A DNA stretch of 64,000 bases from Zantedeschia hybrid cultivar (Eukaryota > Streptophyta > Magnoliopsida > Alismatales > Araceae): positions 40,041,980 through 40,105,979 of the forward strand of contig JARZZO010000004.1 in NCBI GenBank assembly GCA_030544215.1. The letters run 5' to 3'. The translations under genes were made by a program, and so were the position numbers. This document shows positions 35,101-47,100 of the stretch, one piece after another. Every line of letters begins with the position of its first letter. Position 1 is the first letter of the stretch. The notes beneath the pieces are model-generated. The model was not told the origin of the DNA, made no database searches, and saw only the letters and a list, made by a program, of their open reading frames with translations.

Positions 35101-38100
35101 GGCCAATCATTGGCCTCAATTATTGAAAACCTCCCACATGACTAGAAAATGGAGGGGGTTGAATGGGATTCACCTCATTTAATACAAACAATAGAGAGAA
35201 TAAAATAAAGAGGAGGAGGAGAATGGGGGTGGCCACCGGTTCCTTAAACCGGTGGCACCCCCCCACCGGTTCTTAACAGGTGGGGGGGGGGGGGGAGATA
35301 AATCGGTGGCTCCCCCCACCGGTTCCAAACTGGTGGGGGTGCCCACCGGGCCCCCTCCTCCTCTCTATCCTCTCTCTCTCACTCTCTCTAAAAAAAAAAT
35401 CCCCCGGTGACACCCCCCACCTTAGAAATTTCCGGTGGGTACCCCCACCGGTTAGGTTTCTGTAGCCTATAAATTCCCCCCAAGGGGTAAGAAGAAGGCC
35501 ATGCCTCCTTGGCCCAAAAATTCCTAAGGGAAATTCTGCCCATTTGAAGACCAAATCCAGTGCTCTTGCCCGGGTTTGCTGTTTGGAGGATATTTTTCGT
35601 CTCGGAGGGCTCTCTTCCTAAGGTTTATTCCTAAGAGGAAGCTTTGTCAAATTTACATTGCAAAATCACCGTTCTATAAGACGGAATTATGCCGAAATGA
35701 TAAATGAAATACTAATATTTGCTCTTTGAGCATATGTGTGTGCATGGGTATTCATGAATCTATTACTTAAGTAATATTATGTTATTATATTTTCACATAC
35801 GTAATTAAATTATTAATTAGTTTAATAACTAATTAAAATATATAAATACATAATTAAATATTCTAAAATATTCTTGGCCTCGCTCCATACACAACTAATC
35901 CTAGACTCATAATCAAAACTCAATAATGAAACATTGAGACATAAAATAATATACTTAAGTTAAAAAAAAACTTAAATACCTCCATGCTTAATTAATTAAT
36001 AAAATCTGCGAAAATTATTTAAAATCATTAAAATGAATATAAAAATCAGAAAAATTTTATAAAAACCAGTAATACTTAGTAAAAATTAGAAAACCAAATT
36101 TGAAAATTACATAAACCTAAAAACATGACTTAAATATCCTTCATATATCCAATTAATTAATAAAAATCAGTAAAAGTAATAAAAAAATCAGTAAAATTCA
36201 GAAAAAATCAGTAAAAAACAGAGAACCAAATATGAAAGCATATAAAATTTCCGAAATGACCAAAATGCCCCTAGAACTTAATGAAATTACAAAAGTACCC
36301 TCACCGATGATAAAAATCTGTAAAAATTACAGAAAATTCTTAAAAAATATCAAAACTTCTCCAATACCCAAAATATCCTCCAAACCTTAATAAGATGGGT
36401 AAAATTACCAAAATACCCTCAGTATGATAAAAATAAATAAAAAATCTCAGAAAAATATAAAAATAGACTCTAAGTCTAATAAACCCGATTTAAGGTAAAA
36501 TTACCAAAATACCCCTATAGCTTAAATATGTCTAAAATGATCCTAAAATACATTCTAAGGGTTTTCAAGTTTCTCTAAAATGTTAAAAAACTTAAAATGA
36601 CCATAATGACCCTAATGCAACATAATTGTAAAAATACCTAAAAAATAGACTTTAAGTCTAGAAATCCAATTTGGATAAAATTATCAAAATACCCTTATAA
36701 GCCAAACACACTTAAAATAACTCTAGAATACCTCCTAAGGTTTTGAAACCTTCCTAAATCATTAAAACTCATTTCACACACTAAAGTGACCATAATATCC
36801 CTATACCCTCCAACTTGGCATAATTACAAAAATACTCTTATGGGTATAAAATACTTGGAATCAATCCAGATAACTCGGAGTCAATCTAAAACTGTTTAAA
36901 AAGTCTCCCAATCAATTATAAACCCATCCTAAACTTGGGTGAGGCCAAGAGCTTAATCTAAAACATATCTTCATATGCATGTACTGCCTATAGTAGTAGT
37001 GTTGCATGTTATAAGGGCATCAACGGACGGTTAATCAAGGGTTGTTGAGCGGTTGCTCGACGTAATTAACACTGATCGAGGTCAGTGGATATAGGTCATA
37101 TACTTGGATCTTCGCCTGATCCGAAGTCCTAGATTCCCTGAGGGCTAATCTCAAGCTCTTATAGTCCAATAAATGAAATAAATAAAACCGACCTATATTT
37201 CTCCAGATAAAACAAAAGACCCAAAAAACGGTAGGATTTTATTTTAAATAATCCGATAAGAGTGACAGCTAGGTTAGGTTCCAAACAATCACTTACAAGG
37301 GAGGAGAAGGTTCGAAAGGATCACTGGAAATCACTATTGGGTCTCGATATGGTACCAGACCAGAGACATTGAATGTGAAACTAATACTATAATCTGGTGG
37401 TAACTCAACATATGCATTGGACCCTATCTGCTTCAAGATCTTGAAAGGACCGGCTCCTCTAACTTGCAACTTCTTGATGGTTCCAGATGAAAACCGCTTA
37501 GGTCTGACCCTGATCATGACGTAGTCACCCTCCAGAAACTCTTGCGGACGTTGGTGTGCATCTGTCAATTTTTTATAATGCTCATTGCTGATCTCTATAT
37601 GACGATGGACAGCGTCATGCAAGCTCCTAATATGCTTAGCTAAAGACTCAGTAGACTCTGACATACGGGTATGAACGGGCAAAGGAACTAGCTCCATGGG
37701 CCTCCTAGGTCTATGGCCGGTGATAATCTTAAAGGGACTTATACCTGTAGACCTATTGATCGAATCATTATACGCAAACTCAGCATAAGATAGGATCAAG
37801 TCCCAACTATGCACATGCTCTCCTACAAGACAACACAACAGATCCCCCAGACTCTTATTGACTACTTCAATTTGCCCATCGGTCTGAGGGTGATAGGTCG
37901 TAGAGAACTTGAGCTTAGTGCTGAACAGATGCTACAAGGTTTTCTAAAAATAGTTCGTAAATCGAATATCCCTGTCAGTGACTATGGTCTTTAGTAACCT
38001 ATGCAAACGGATTACCCCATCAAAAATAGACGGGCTACTCTAGACGCACCATAAGTCTTGGAGCAGAGATAAAATGAACCATTTTAGAAAATCTATCGAC

Positions 38101-41100
38101 AACCACCAGGATGGAATCATGCTTATGGACCGTTCATGGCAGGCCTAAAACAAAGTCTATGTTAACGTCCTACCACAGACTATCTGGCACGGGGTGTGGA
38201 GTGTACAAACCGCTGTTCTGTTTCCTCTGCTTTGCCATAGCGTAGGTGTGACACTGAGCCACAATGCGTGTCACGTCGCGCTTCAGGCTAGGCCAATAGA
38301 ACCGGTGCTCCATTAACTCAATGGTCTTATTGTGGCCGAAGTGACCGACTAGACTACCTGCATGATCTCCCACACTAAGAAGTCACGGACTGAGGTCCAT
38401 GGGATACACAGTCTATCTCCACGAAAAGGATAACCCTCCTGAAGAACATACTCATTAAACTCTCTTGAGGGTCCATATTAGAATGCTGTGTGGATCGGGC
38501 CGAAATCAGGATAAATGGGATACTCCTCACGAAGTCTCTCGAATCTAGTGACCTCTACGCTGATAGTAGATAAAAGATAAGCTTGACGACTCAACACGTC
38601 GGCCACTTGGTTCTCCACACCCACTCGATGTTTGAGAACAAATGTGTATGCCTGCAGAAACTCTAATGCCTGCAGAAACTCTACCCAGCGACTGTGCCTA
38701 GGGTTGAGCTTCTTTTGGGTATGGAGAAATCTGAGGGTCTTGTGATCAGAGTAGAGAACAGACTCCCGAGGAAAGAGATAGTGCCTCCAATTTCGCAGAG
38801 CCTAGACTACTGCGTAAAACTCCTTTGACTGTCCTTTTAAGTTTTAAAGATCCTTTATATGTACACCTTTAAAGATCCTAAGAAGAATGTCATTGCCACA
38901 TCATTCAAAGGCCTATCATCTAAGTATCCCTTAAGGATTCCTAAAAAGAAACGACGTAAGTATATCGTGCAACATGGGTCCTTTAAGAATCTCTCAAGGA
39001 TCCAAAAAGGGATCCAATGAAAATAGCATGTCGAAGTGTATCCTTTAAGGATTCCAAGACATTTAAAGGAACATGAATGATCTGTTTCAAGGGTTATTTC
39101 ATAAATTGACATGTTAGTGCGTGATTTTCAAGAGGGTACCACCAGATGGTTAATCAAGGGTTGTCAAATCGTTGATTGACGTAATTAACATTGACCAAGG
39201 TTAGTGGGGAGAGATCAAATTTACGGATCCATGCTTGATCCATAACACTAGACTTCCTGAGGGCTTACCCTAAGTTCTCAAAGTCTACCCAAAGCAAAAA
39301 GATAACATAAAAATATTAAAAAAGAAAAAAAGGAAAACAAACCCATAAGCCCCCACATTATTCTCCAATTGCTTGACCATAAGCACCTAAGTGAACACCC
39401 CTTGCCACACCTTGTCTGTAAAGCTACATCCGATGAAAAGATAATCCAGACTTTCAGTTTCCTCTCCACATGTAGCAGATGAGTTGCACATCACCTTCTT
39501 GAGAATTTTACCAAACAATTACTGATCTACTTCTGTAGATTTTTAACTGTCACTCAAACTATATTGGAGCATGTTTCCATGGGCTTGTCAGATCAAAAGG
39601 GGGCTCCATTCTGTTAGCACCTAAGAAAATAGTATAACCTTAACCATATCTCCATCTAGACATATTGGCACTTGTATTGTGATCCTGTAGAATAGTTGGA
39701 GTTGGAAACTCAAGTTGTCAAATAACACCGCAACTCCGGATAAGTTTTTAGATAGCATTGTATCTTCCAGGGAAGTTAAGTCTCTGAGTCTGTTGAAAAC
39801 AATTCATTTCAAGCTGTCCCTGCTGTATAATTGGAGTAGATTTCTTTTGGCCAAGTGATTCATGTTGGGCGCAACCCCATTTACTTGATCTTATTTCTGG
39901 GTGAGGGACCTCTCCTCTACCATTTGGTTGTATTATCTCTTTTTATTCTACTAATAGAATTGGTGGTGCAACCCATGCTTTTTTTATAGGGCGTGCCAGG
40001 GGGGATGCTGCAACCCTGGATAAGCTTTGCATCTTGGCCATCAAGAAATTTTTAATCAATGATATATTGTGTCTGTTTCCAGAACGTATAAGATGCATAA
40101 ACATAACATGAATAAGCTTTCTATGAAACAATTGAGCATACAATTTCCATTTACATGTGTATAGCTATAATGCAGATACAAGTAAGCTTTCTATAATCCA
40201 AATGTGCGTAAACAGGTTTCAAACGAAATATCATTCATGTAGATCTGGCAGAGAAAAGTGGGAGTTTCAGGAGGATATAAAGAGAAGATGCTTCAATTGG
40301 AGATGGCAGGAGAGTGATGGCGTTTAGCTGCCTTGGCTTAGGGAATGGTTTTTTGGAAACATTTTATAGGTGAAGTATTGAGAAACCATGTCATTATGCT
40401 GTATAAATCTTTTCTGGAGGTCATCTAAGATCAATAAACAAGATGGTATAATGTTCTACTGTATATGTAGATCACTAGATCTTGGTGCACACTTGGATGA
40501 TCAGATTCAGAAACTAGTATACCTATTTCGTGTTCCTAAATGCTATACCTCCAAGTACAAATTATGAAGAAACAAATATGTTGTCCATATCTTTATATAG
40601 GATTTGGTAAATAGACAGTATATCAGGTTTCTGGTTACCGTTGACTCCCTGAATTACAATGAAGATTGAGGAGATCTTTTTAAAGATGTGTCAGGAGGTG
40701 TTCCAATCTCCTTTACATGGTTCAGAGACATTTAGCAATCCAAATTCCCTCTAACTAGGAAAGATACAGTGGTGAGTCGTTTATGAAGCTTGCTGCCAAT
40801 GATGTGCAAACAGGAACTGTGACAACTGAGCAGCCTATCTACTTCTTCCTTATTTTGTTTTATCAAGGTAAAATTAAATTCCACATTTTGGCATAAAGAG
40901 GATGACTCAAAAAGATATATGATGCGGGACGATACTCAGGCGTCTCAACCCAGCCCTGTCGCAGGGCAGAACAGACCCCATCTCAGGGTCTTTGGTTCCC
41001 CATCTCAGAGAAGCGGAGAAAATACTCAGAAATTTGCAATAATAATTCACTATTGTTTGAAAAGAGTATTACAACACTATTTAAAGAGAAAACAAACCCT

Positions 41101-44100
41101 AAAGACTCCGTAAACCCCATCTCAGGTTTGGCTACGAATTGGTTCCTTCACATGAGGAGTTTCCGAGGCGTCGAGCCTAGTACGGCGCCCACGGCTCGAG
41201 CTACTGGTGATTTTGGGGTTCGATCCTGGGCACAGTGGGTTTACTCTTGGGTATCAAAAAGAAAAAAAAAACTTGAAAAAATAGTGTGAAACTCACATAG
41301 AAAATTCAAAAAAAAGAAAAGAAAAAGGCCTAAACGAGTCCCAAACGGGTCAAACAAAATATCTATAGACTCGTAGTCCAAAATCCTATGTATTAGACAC
41401 ACTTTGGTGAGGCTTTGAGCCCAAATGAGATTGGGACTGCTGGATTGACTGGATGGTCCTCGAATCACTGTGTAAAATGCGTCGGATTAGGATCCCCATC
41501 ATTCTCCTTCGATCTAAGAAAACTCGTCCTAAGTTTTGAAATGCGGCAATATCCATAGGGAAATGATGATAGTGGCAAAGCCAAGAAACACAACTAATGC
41601 TATAGAGATAACTATGCAAAGGAGAGCCTCGAATCAATGTGAAAAGTATGCCTTAACATCGCACCATATCATGTGAAAGTCATCCTGATCCATACTAAAA
41701 TCCATAATTGCATCCAGGAGAGAGCAACACTGAACATTCGGGATCTCAAGTAGGTACTCAGAAATTAAGTTGAAACTCATGTCAGACATGAGTATCTGAT
41801 CCCATGCCATCTGGTTAGGTGAGCTACGAACAAGTATTAGCGATGAACTTGCCTTGAATACATCACGATATCAAATGGAGTATCGACTCAATAAACAATG
41901 TAGTATCCCAAGCAATCAATTGAGTGAGAATAATCACAGGCAACGAATCGGCATCAAATATGTCTTTTGAAATCAAATCCAAACTAGATGTGGTAAACAA
42001 ATCATGATCGCAAGCATCAAAAAGCAATGACTCCACGTCGCTTATATTGTCAATGAAGGACTCCTCCACTACCATTACCTTTGGTGGAATAACCGTAGTA
42101 TAATGAGGACGACCTAATGAATTTGGGAAGGTAAACTTCCTCTTTAGATGAATTAGCTGAAGAATACACCTTGTCCAATTAGGATGCATAGTAGCTTGAC
42201 GTTCTTCCATCCAATCCTTTCCCAGACTGTGAGAACCATGTGAATAAGTAGTGCACATGCTCCATCGATATAGGTAACAACGTTCAATGAACACATCCCC
42301 GTACATCACCGATACAATTCTACAACAGCTCACTCTCCTTCTACAATGATCTCCCTATTCTTTAATAATGAATCAACAATGGGGCGAGAAATAAAGTTTC
42401 ATGCTCCCTTTCATTCAGAATCACTATGGCACATTCTTTGTTGGGTAGCGTCACGCTGAAGGTAAAAGCAAGAAGACATGACATAAGGGTGTACCAGGGG
42501 CCCCGATTGGATGGAACAAACCAGAATTACGTTGTTGGATGTCTCCTCAAGAAGTGTTGCCACAAGGACGAGATAGCTGGCACACAAATTGAAGCAATTT
42601 GGTAGGGGCCTTGAAATGCACATACGTGTCCTTGGGGTGCATGTAGAGGTGACATGCAAAACGAGGTGCCACTGTCGGATAGGTGCTGGCGAGGTCGGCC
42701 TCGTTGTGAGGAAGCCGGCAGTGCATTCAGCATGTCGAATGGAGCACTGATATGCTTAGAACAGGGGCGGTGCACTTCTTCTACTATTGCACTGCCTGGT
42801 GCAATGGTCTACGGCGTGCTGGAACTTGGATAGGGGCACATGGACACAAGGCTTTACTATAGCGAGCCCTGGCTCGCAAGGCTGGTTCGGACCAGTCCGA
42901 CCTGTTCAAACTATGTAGGAGCAAGCACGCCTGGAGGGGGAGACTCAGCCTCTCTAGCAAACCAGCTCGTGCCAACAGGTTGGGTCCTGGCTTGGGCTAG
43001 GAACAAGGGGCCAAGGCCTTGGGTGCAAGCTGAGCAGGACCAGGTGTAGGTTGGTGGGGGGGTGGGGGGGGTTGGTTATGCCCTGGGCATGCTGCGGCGC
43101 ACTTGCGCTAGAGTGTGCTCACGTGCTACTGTGGGAAGGGGGCACAAGTGGCGTTCCCCCCTCCCCAGAACTGTTCTGTGAACAATAGCTGCAGAAGCAA
43201 CCAGTAGAGAGAGATTTGCAGCGGGGAGAGAGAAACGAAGGAGGGATGTGGCGGGGCACTGTTCTGGCATGGGTACTGTAGCTGCTACAGTAACCACTCA
43301 ATAGAAAGAGAGAGCGAGAGGGAGGTCTCACAAGAGAGAGAAAGTGAAAGGGAAGAAGAGGGCAGCGGTGAGGGGAGGCAGCATAGTGTGGATCAAAGTT
43401 TGCTCTAATATCAAAATTTATATGGGACAATACTCGAACGTCTCACCCAGCCCTGTCTAGGGTAGAACAAACCCCCTCTCAAGGTCTTTGGTTCTCCATC
43501 TCAGAGAAGTAGATAAAATGCTCAGAAATTCGCAATAATAATTCACCATTAATTTGAAAAGAGTATTACAACACTATTTAACTAAAAACAAACCTTAAAG
43601 ACTTCTTAAACTTGCCTTTAGACCAAAATACCCTTAACCTGAAAGAATAGTGCAAAAATTGCATTCGAAAAAAAAGAAAAAGATCTAATGAGCCCCAAAT
43701 GGGTTGAACGAAATATCTACAGACTCGTGGTCCAAGATCCTATGCATCAGACACACTCTGGCGAGTCTCTGAGTCCAAACTGTTTTTGATTTTATACTCC
43801 AGTAGTCCCATGGCAGATTGCAAAGGCACTGTTTGTTTGGTTTCTTGGAGTGGCACATTATCATTTTGCATTGTCCCTTTTGATCTAGGGAATAATCACT
43901 GGATAACATTTGACTAAAAGCCTAGATACTAGGTTCCTCTGGACAGCAACTCCAATGGGGTAAAGGCTTTGAATTAGCTGATTATTGGTGCTGGCTGAGT
44001 ATCCTTAATTAAACTTTCAAATAAGTTGCTTGCTCACCCAGACATTAGTGACCAGGGAAAGGCTGCAAGCGATTTCCATGGATATTACTGATGTCTCCAC

Positions 44101-47100
44101 ACAATCCATGAATTGTGATGGCAGATTCTTTGTTTTTCTTTTTTGCTAGTTTTTTCAGTAAGTGCTTAGAGGGTTTCTTTCTTTTTTGGCTAGTGCCTCT
44201 TTCAGTAGAAGAATTCTCATGATCTTGACTCTAATAATGAGTCCTTTGTTGGTCCATCAGTATGAGATATCTAATGTTCCATATAAAGTCAAAAGCTTGG
44301 ATGGTGTAGTGGTATTTTGGTTCAAAGAAGATTAACCTTTAGTATTTTAATGGAACATTATTGCTTCCTCACTGGAGCATGCTTCTTGAAGTGTCAACTA
44401 TTATGTTGGGGTTATCTCAATGGAGTTTGGGTTTCTATTTCAATCTTGTTCTTGGTGTTTGTTAACTGATAATATTGTGATAGGGCTTGCTCAAGAGTTT
44501 TCTCAATCATGTCTTGTTGCTAGACAAATATTCCTCATCATCATCTCATAAGGCCTTATCCCCTCAATCTAGATATATCTGAGATTTTTTGGTGGGTACT
44601 GGAGGATAGCTTAAGATATAAGATATCACAATTTCTAGTAATGTTAAGATGGCTGGTAGTGGCTACTGATATAAGGCACCTGTGTAGGGGAGGTTCTTGT
44701 GATAAATTTAACCATGTAGGTGAAAGATTTTTGAGATCAAACTCTTTTACTTCATCTCCACGACATACGCCCACACCCATGGAATGCAAAATCGGCCGAT
44801 CCTGATCTGGATCGGTCGATTTAGACTGGGAACTGATCCGGATCGGGATCGGCCATAGCCGATCAGATTCTAGGGGGAACCGACCAGAATCGGCCGGCAT
44901 CCCTGGCAGATCCCGGACATTTCCCCTTTTTTTGGTGGCCGATTCCCGCTGATTCCGGCTGATCCGATTTGGCCGATCTGATCTGGAACTGATCGGGATC
45001 ACAGGGGTCCGATCCGGACCCCCGACCCGATCCAGACCCCCGACCGATCCAGAATTCCATGTCCACAACCCCCAACCACCCCAGCCATGATTGATTTACA
45101 GGCTTCTCTTCATATCAGGGAAAAATACAGATTGATGACAGAAACATTCATTCTAAAGGTTCACATCATGATTAGATTGATGATATATGCACAGTGAATG
45201 TCCTTTGCTTCAGCTTCACTGGATCTTTAGTGTTTTTTTTTATGATGGTCTTATCATTTGATAGGAAAAGGTCCTTGATAGTTCGATACTATCTGTCTCT
45301 GCTAGTGACAAAGAGGCTATGACCACAGGATGAAATTTAGTCTCTATAGAATTGATTTTTCTGGATATTCTGTCCAGTGGTAGGAAAGAGGCTGAATGTC
45401 AAGAAAAGAAAATGAATAACAAGGAATTCCAATCATTGGTATTTTGCATGGTTGGTGGGGAACGTAGCATCTTAGTTGAAGAAATCAAATAACAAGAAGT
45501 TCCAGTCTTTCCTTTGTGCAAAGCATGGCAAGAAAGGGTTTAAACAAAGTTCACGTCATCGTATTTAATGGATTTTTCTAAGCAAGATGTAAGAAGTTCT
45601 TGTGGACAATTCAATTACAAGAATGGAGGATAGATAGAGTGAGTAATATCATTTCGCTGCAATGAAGGGCGTCCATCCTAACATGTCTTTGGGGTAGGTG
45701 TACAAAAGCGGAGGTTATTTAGGCAGAAAACATTTGTATGTTGGGAAGCTTAGAGAAGTGCTTTGTGTAGGAGTTGGCATCTGAATCAGATGAAATCGTG
45801 GAACTGCTTCTTGATTCCAATTTCCATAAGCCATGATGCATTCTGAATTTGATTCCATTTCCTATGAGATGTAGGAACATATTGGAAGCTTATCAAGAGT
45901 TTATATTTAAGGAAATGAATCTATTTTGTAATTAGAAAAATAGTTAGGAAAGCAAATTTAGTGCTTTAAATATTATATGTTGTATATTCACGTGTATTAT
46001 AAAATACAAAAAATAATATACAAGAATACATTTGATAAGTATTATTGGCAACTCATAGTCAAATGTAGTTCATATTAAAAATAGTAATACTCGCTGCACT
46101 GACTGCACTGCATGAGGTGCGGCCCAAAAAATGAGGTCATTTTTTTATTTTTTTATGGTTGGCTTCACCATACCCTACAATTGATACAACCCGCTCTCTG
46201 ATTGGATGGCCCAAAAAAAATCTAAAAAAATCAAAGACTGAGTTCTAATTTATTGGGTTCAGCCCGTTAAGGGCATTTTTTTTAACCATTCACTGGGGCT
46301 CGGGGTTTGATCTTTTAGAATTTTTGGGTTGTCTGATCAGAGATTGGGTTGTACGGACATGTAAGGCATGAGAGGGCAGGCCATAAGACAAAATAAAAAG
46401 AATTCCTTATTTTTTGGGCCATACCCCATGCGGCGTGTGCAGCAAGTATTATTCATTAAAAAAAAACTTCATTTCAAATTCTGATTATCTTAGTTGGAAT
46501 TGGGTGATTACTGACAACGGGATTTCAGATTACAGCCTTAGTTGGACCACAAGGATCAGAAGCTTGGCAGAAGCAACTACTGGGTTATGTTTTGATTACT
46601 GAATTATGTTTTCTGTTCTAGAAACATTGTTTGAGTGATTTGAGTTTGTGATTCCGATCTTATCGAAACATAGAAATAACCATCCTGTAGAAGTTTACCC
46701 AATTGATACCCGTGAGTCAAAGAACGAAGATGTATTATTTCTTCTTTATCTTAGGGTTGTCAAATCCAAGTCTATAGGTAGAGTTCACTTTGAGGAGGAC
46801 TAATATAGTTTATGTAGAAGAGCTAGTGGCCATTGTTAGATCCTCAATGGACTTGGGTAAATCATTTTAATGTTTTCAAATTTTCTTCAGTTGATATCAT
46901 GGTTAAGGCTTCTGGATCAATTTTTTTTCCTGAGTCATTCTCTATCTATGTTGAACTGTTTTCATATATTTTTGTAGAGCATGGTATTTGTGTCAGCAGT
47001 CCAGGTTACTTGGGGTTCTGTGGATGATGATGATGGTGATAGCTGATTTGGCACATTGCTTCAAGCCTGCAAGGGCTTAGATCTAATGCTTCTCCTTTAA

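Larger units (their letters stand above)
23640..37287 (+). mobile_element. element B: 13.6-kb non-autonomous Ty3/gypsy (gag only) with LTRs
   Basis: Direct LTRs 23640-26444 and 34785-37287 both start TGTTGAACCC and end GGTTCCAAACA. The flanking 5-mers are GTCAC (23635-23639) and ATCAC (37288-37292), a target duplication with one later change. A primer site follows the left LTR and a purine tract precedes the right one. The 8.3-kb interior has gag-like coding (26571-30228), hairpin blocks, minisatellites and an antisense coiled-coil remnant. I find no protease, RT, RNase H or integrase, so it must have been mobilised in trans. It interrupts element C pol. Confidence 0.88.
40920..43777 (-). mobile_element. 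element D: small non-autonomous LTR element
   Basis: Direct repeats 40920-41423 and 43423-43777 share gggac(g/a)atactc, cccagccctgtc, ggtctttggtt, ccatctcagagaag, aaaagagtattacaacac and gacacact(t/c)tgg. A decayed initiator-Met primer site (minus strand TGATATTAGAGC, 43402-43413) lies beside the right LTR, giving minus orientation. The 2-kb interior lacks RT or integrase. The left LTR is longer because of a SINE-like insertion. I found no convincing target duplication. Confidence 0.65.

Noticed and set aside
44556..45075. 170-codon Asp/Arg/Ser-rich minus-strand frame
   Set aside because: It is produced by dense gatcgg motifs of a MITE-like element and runs out into unrelated intron DNA.
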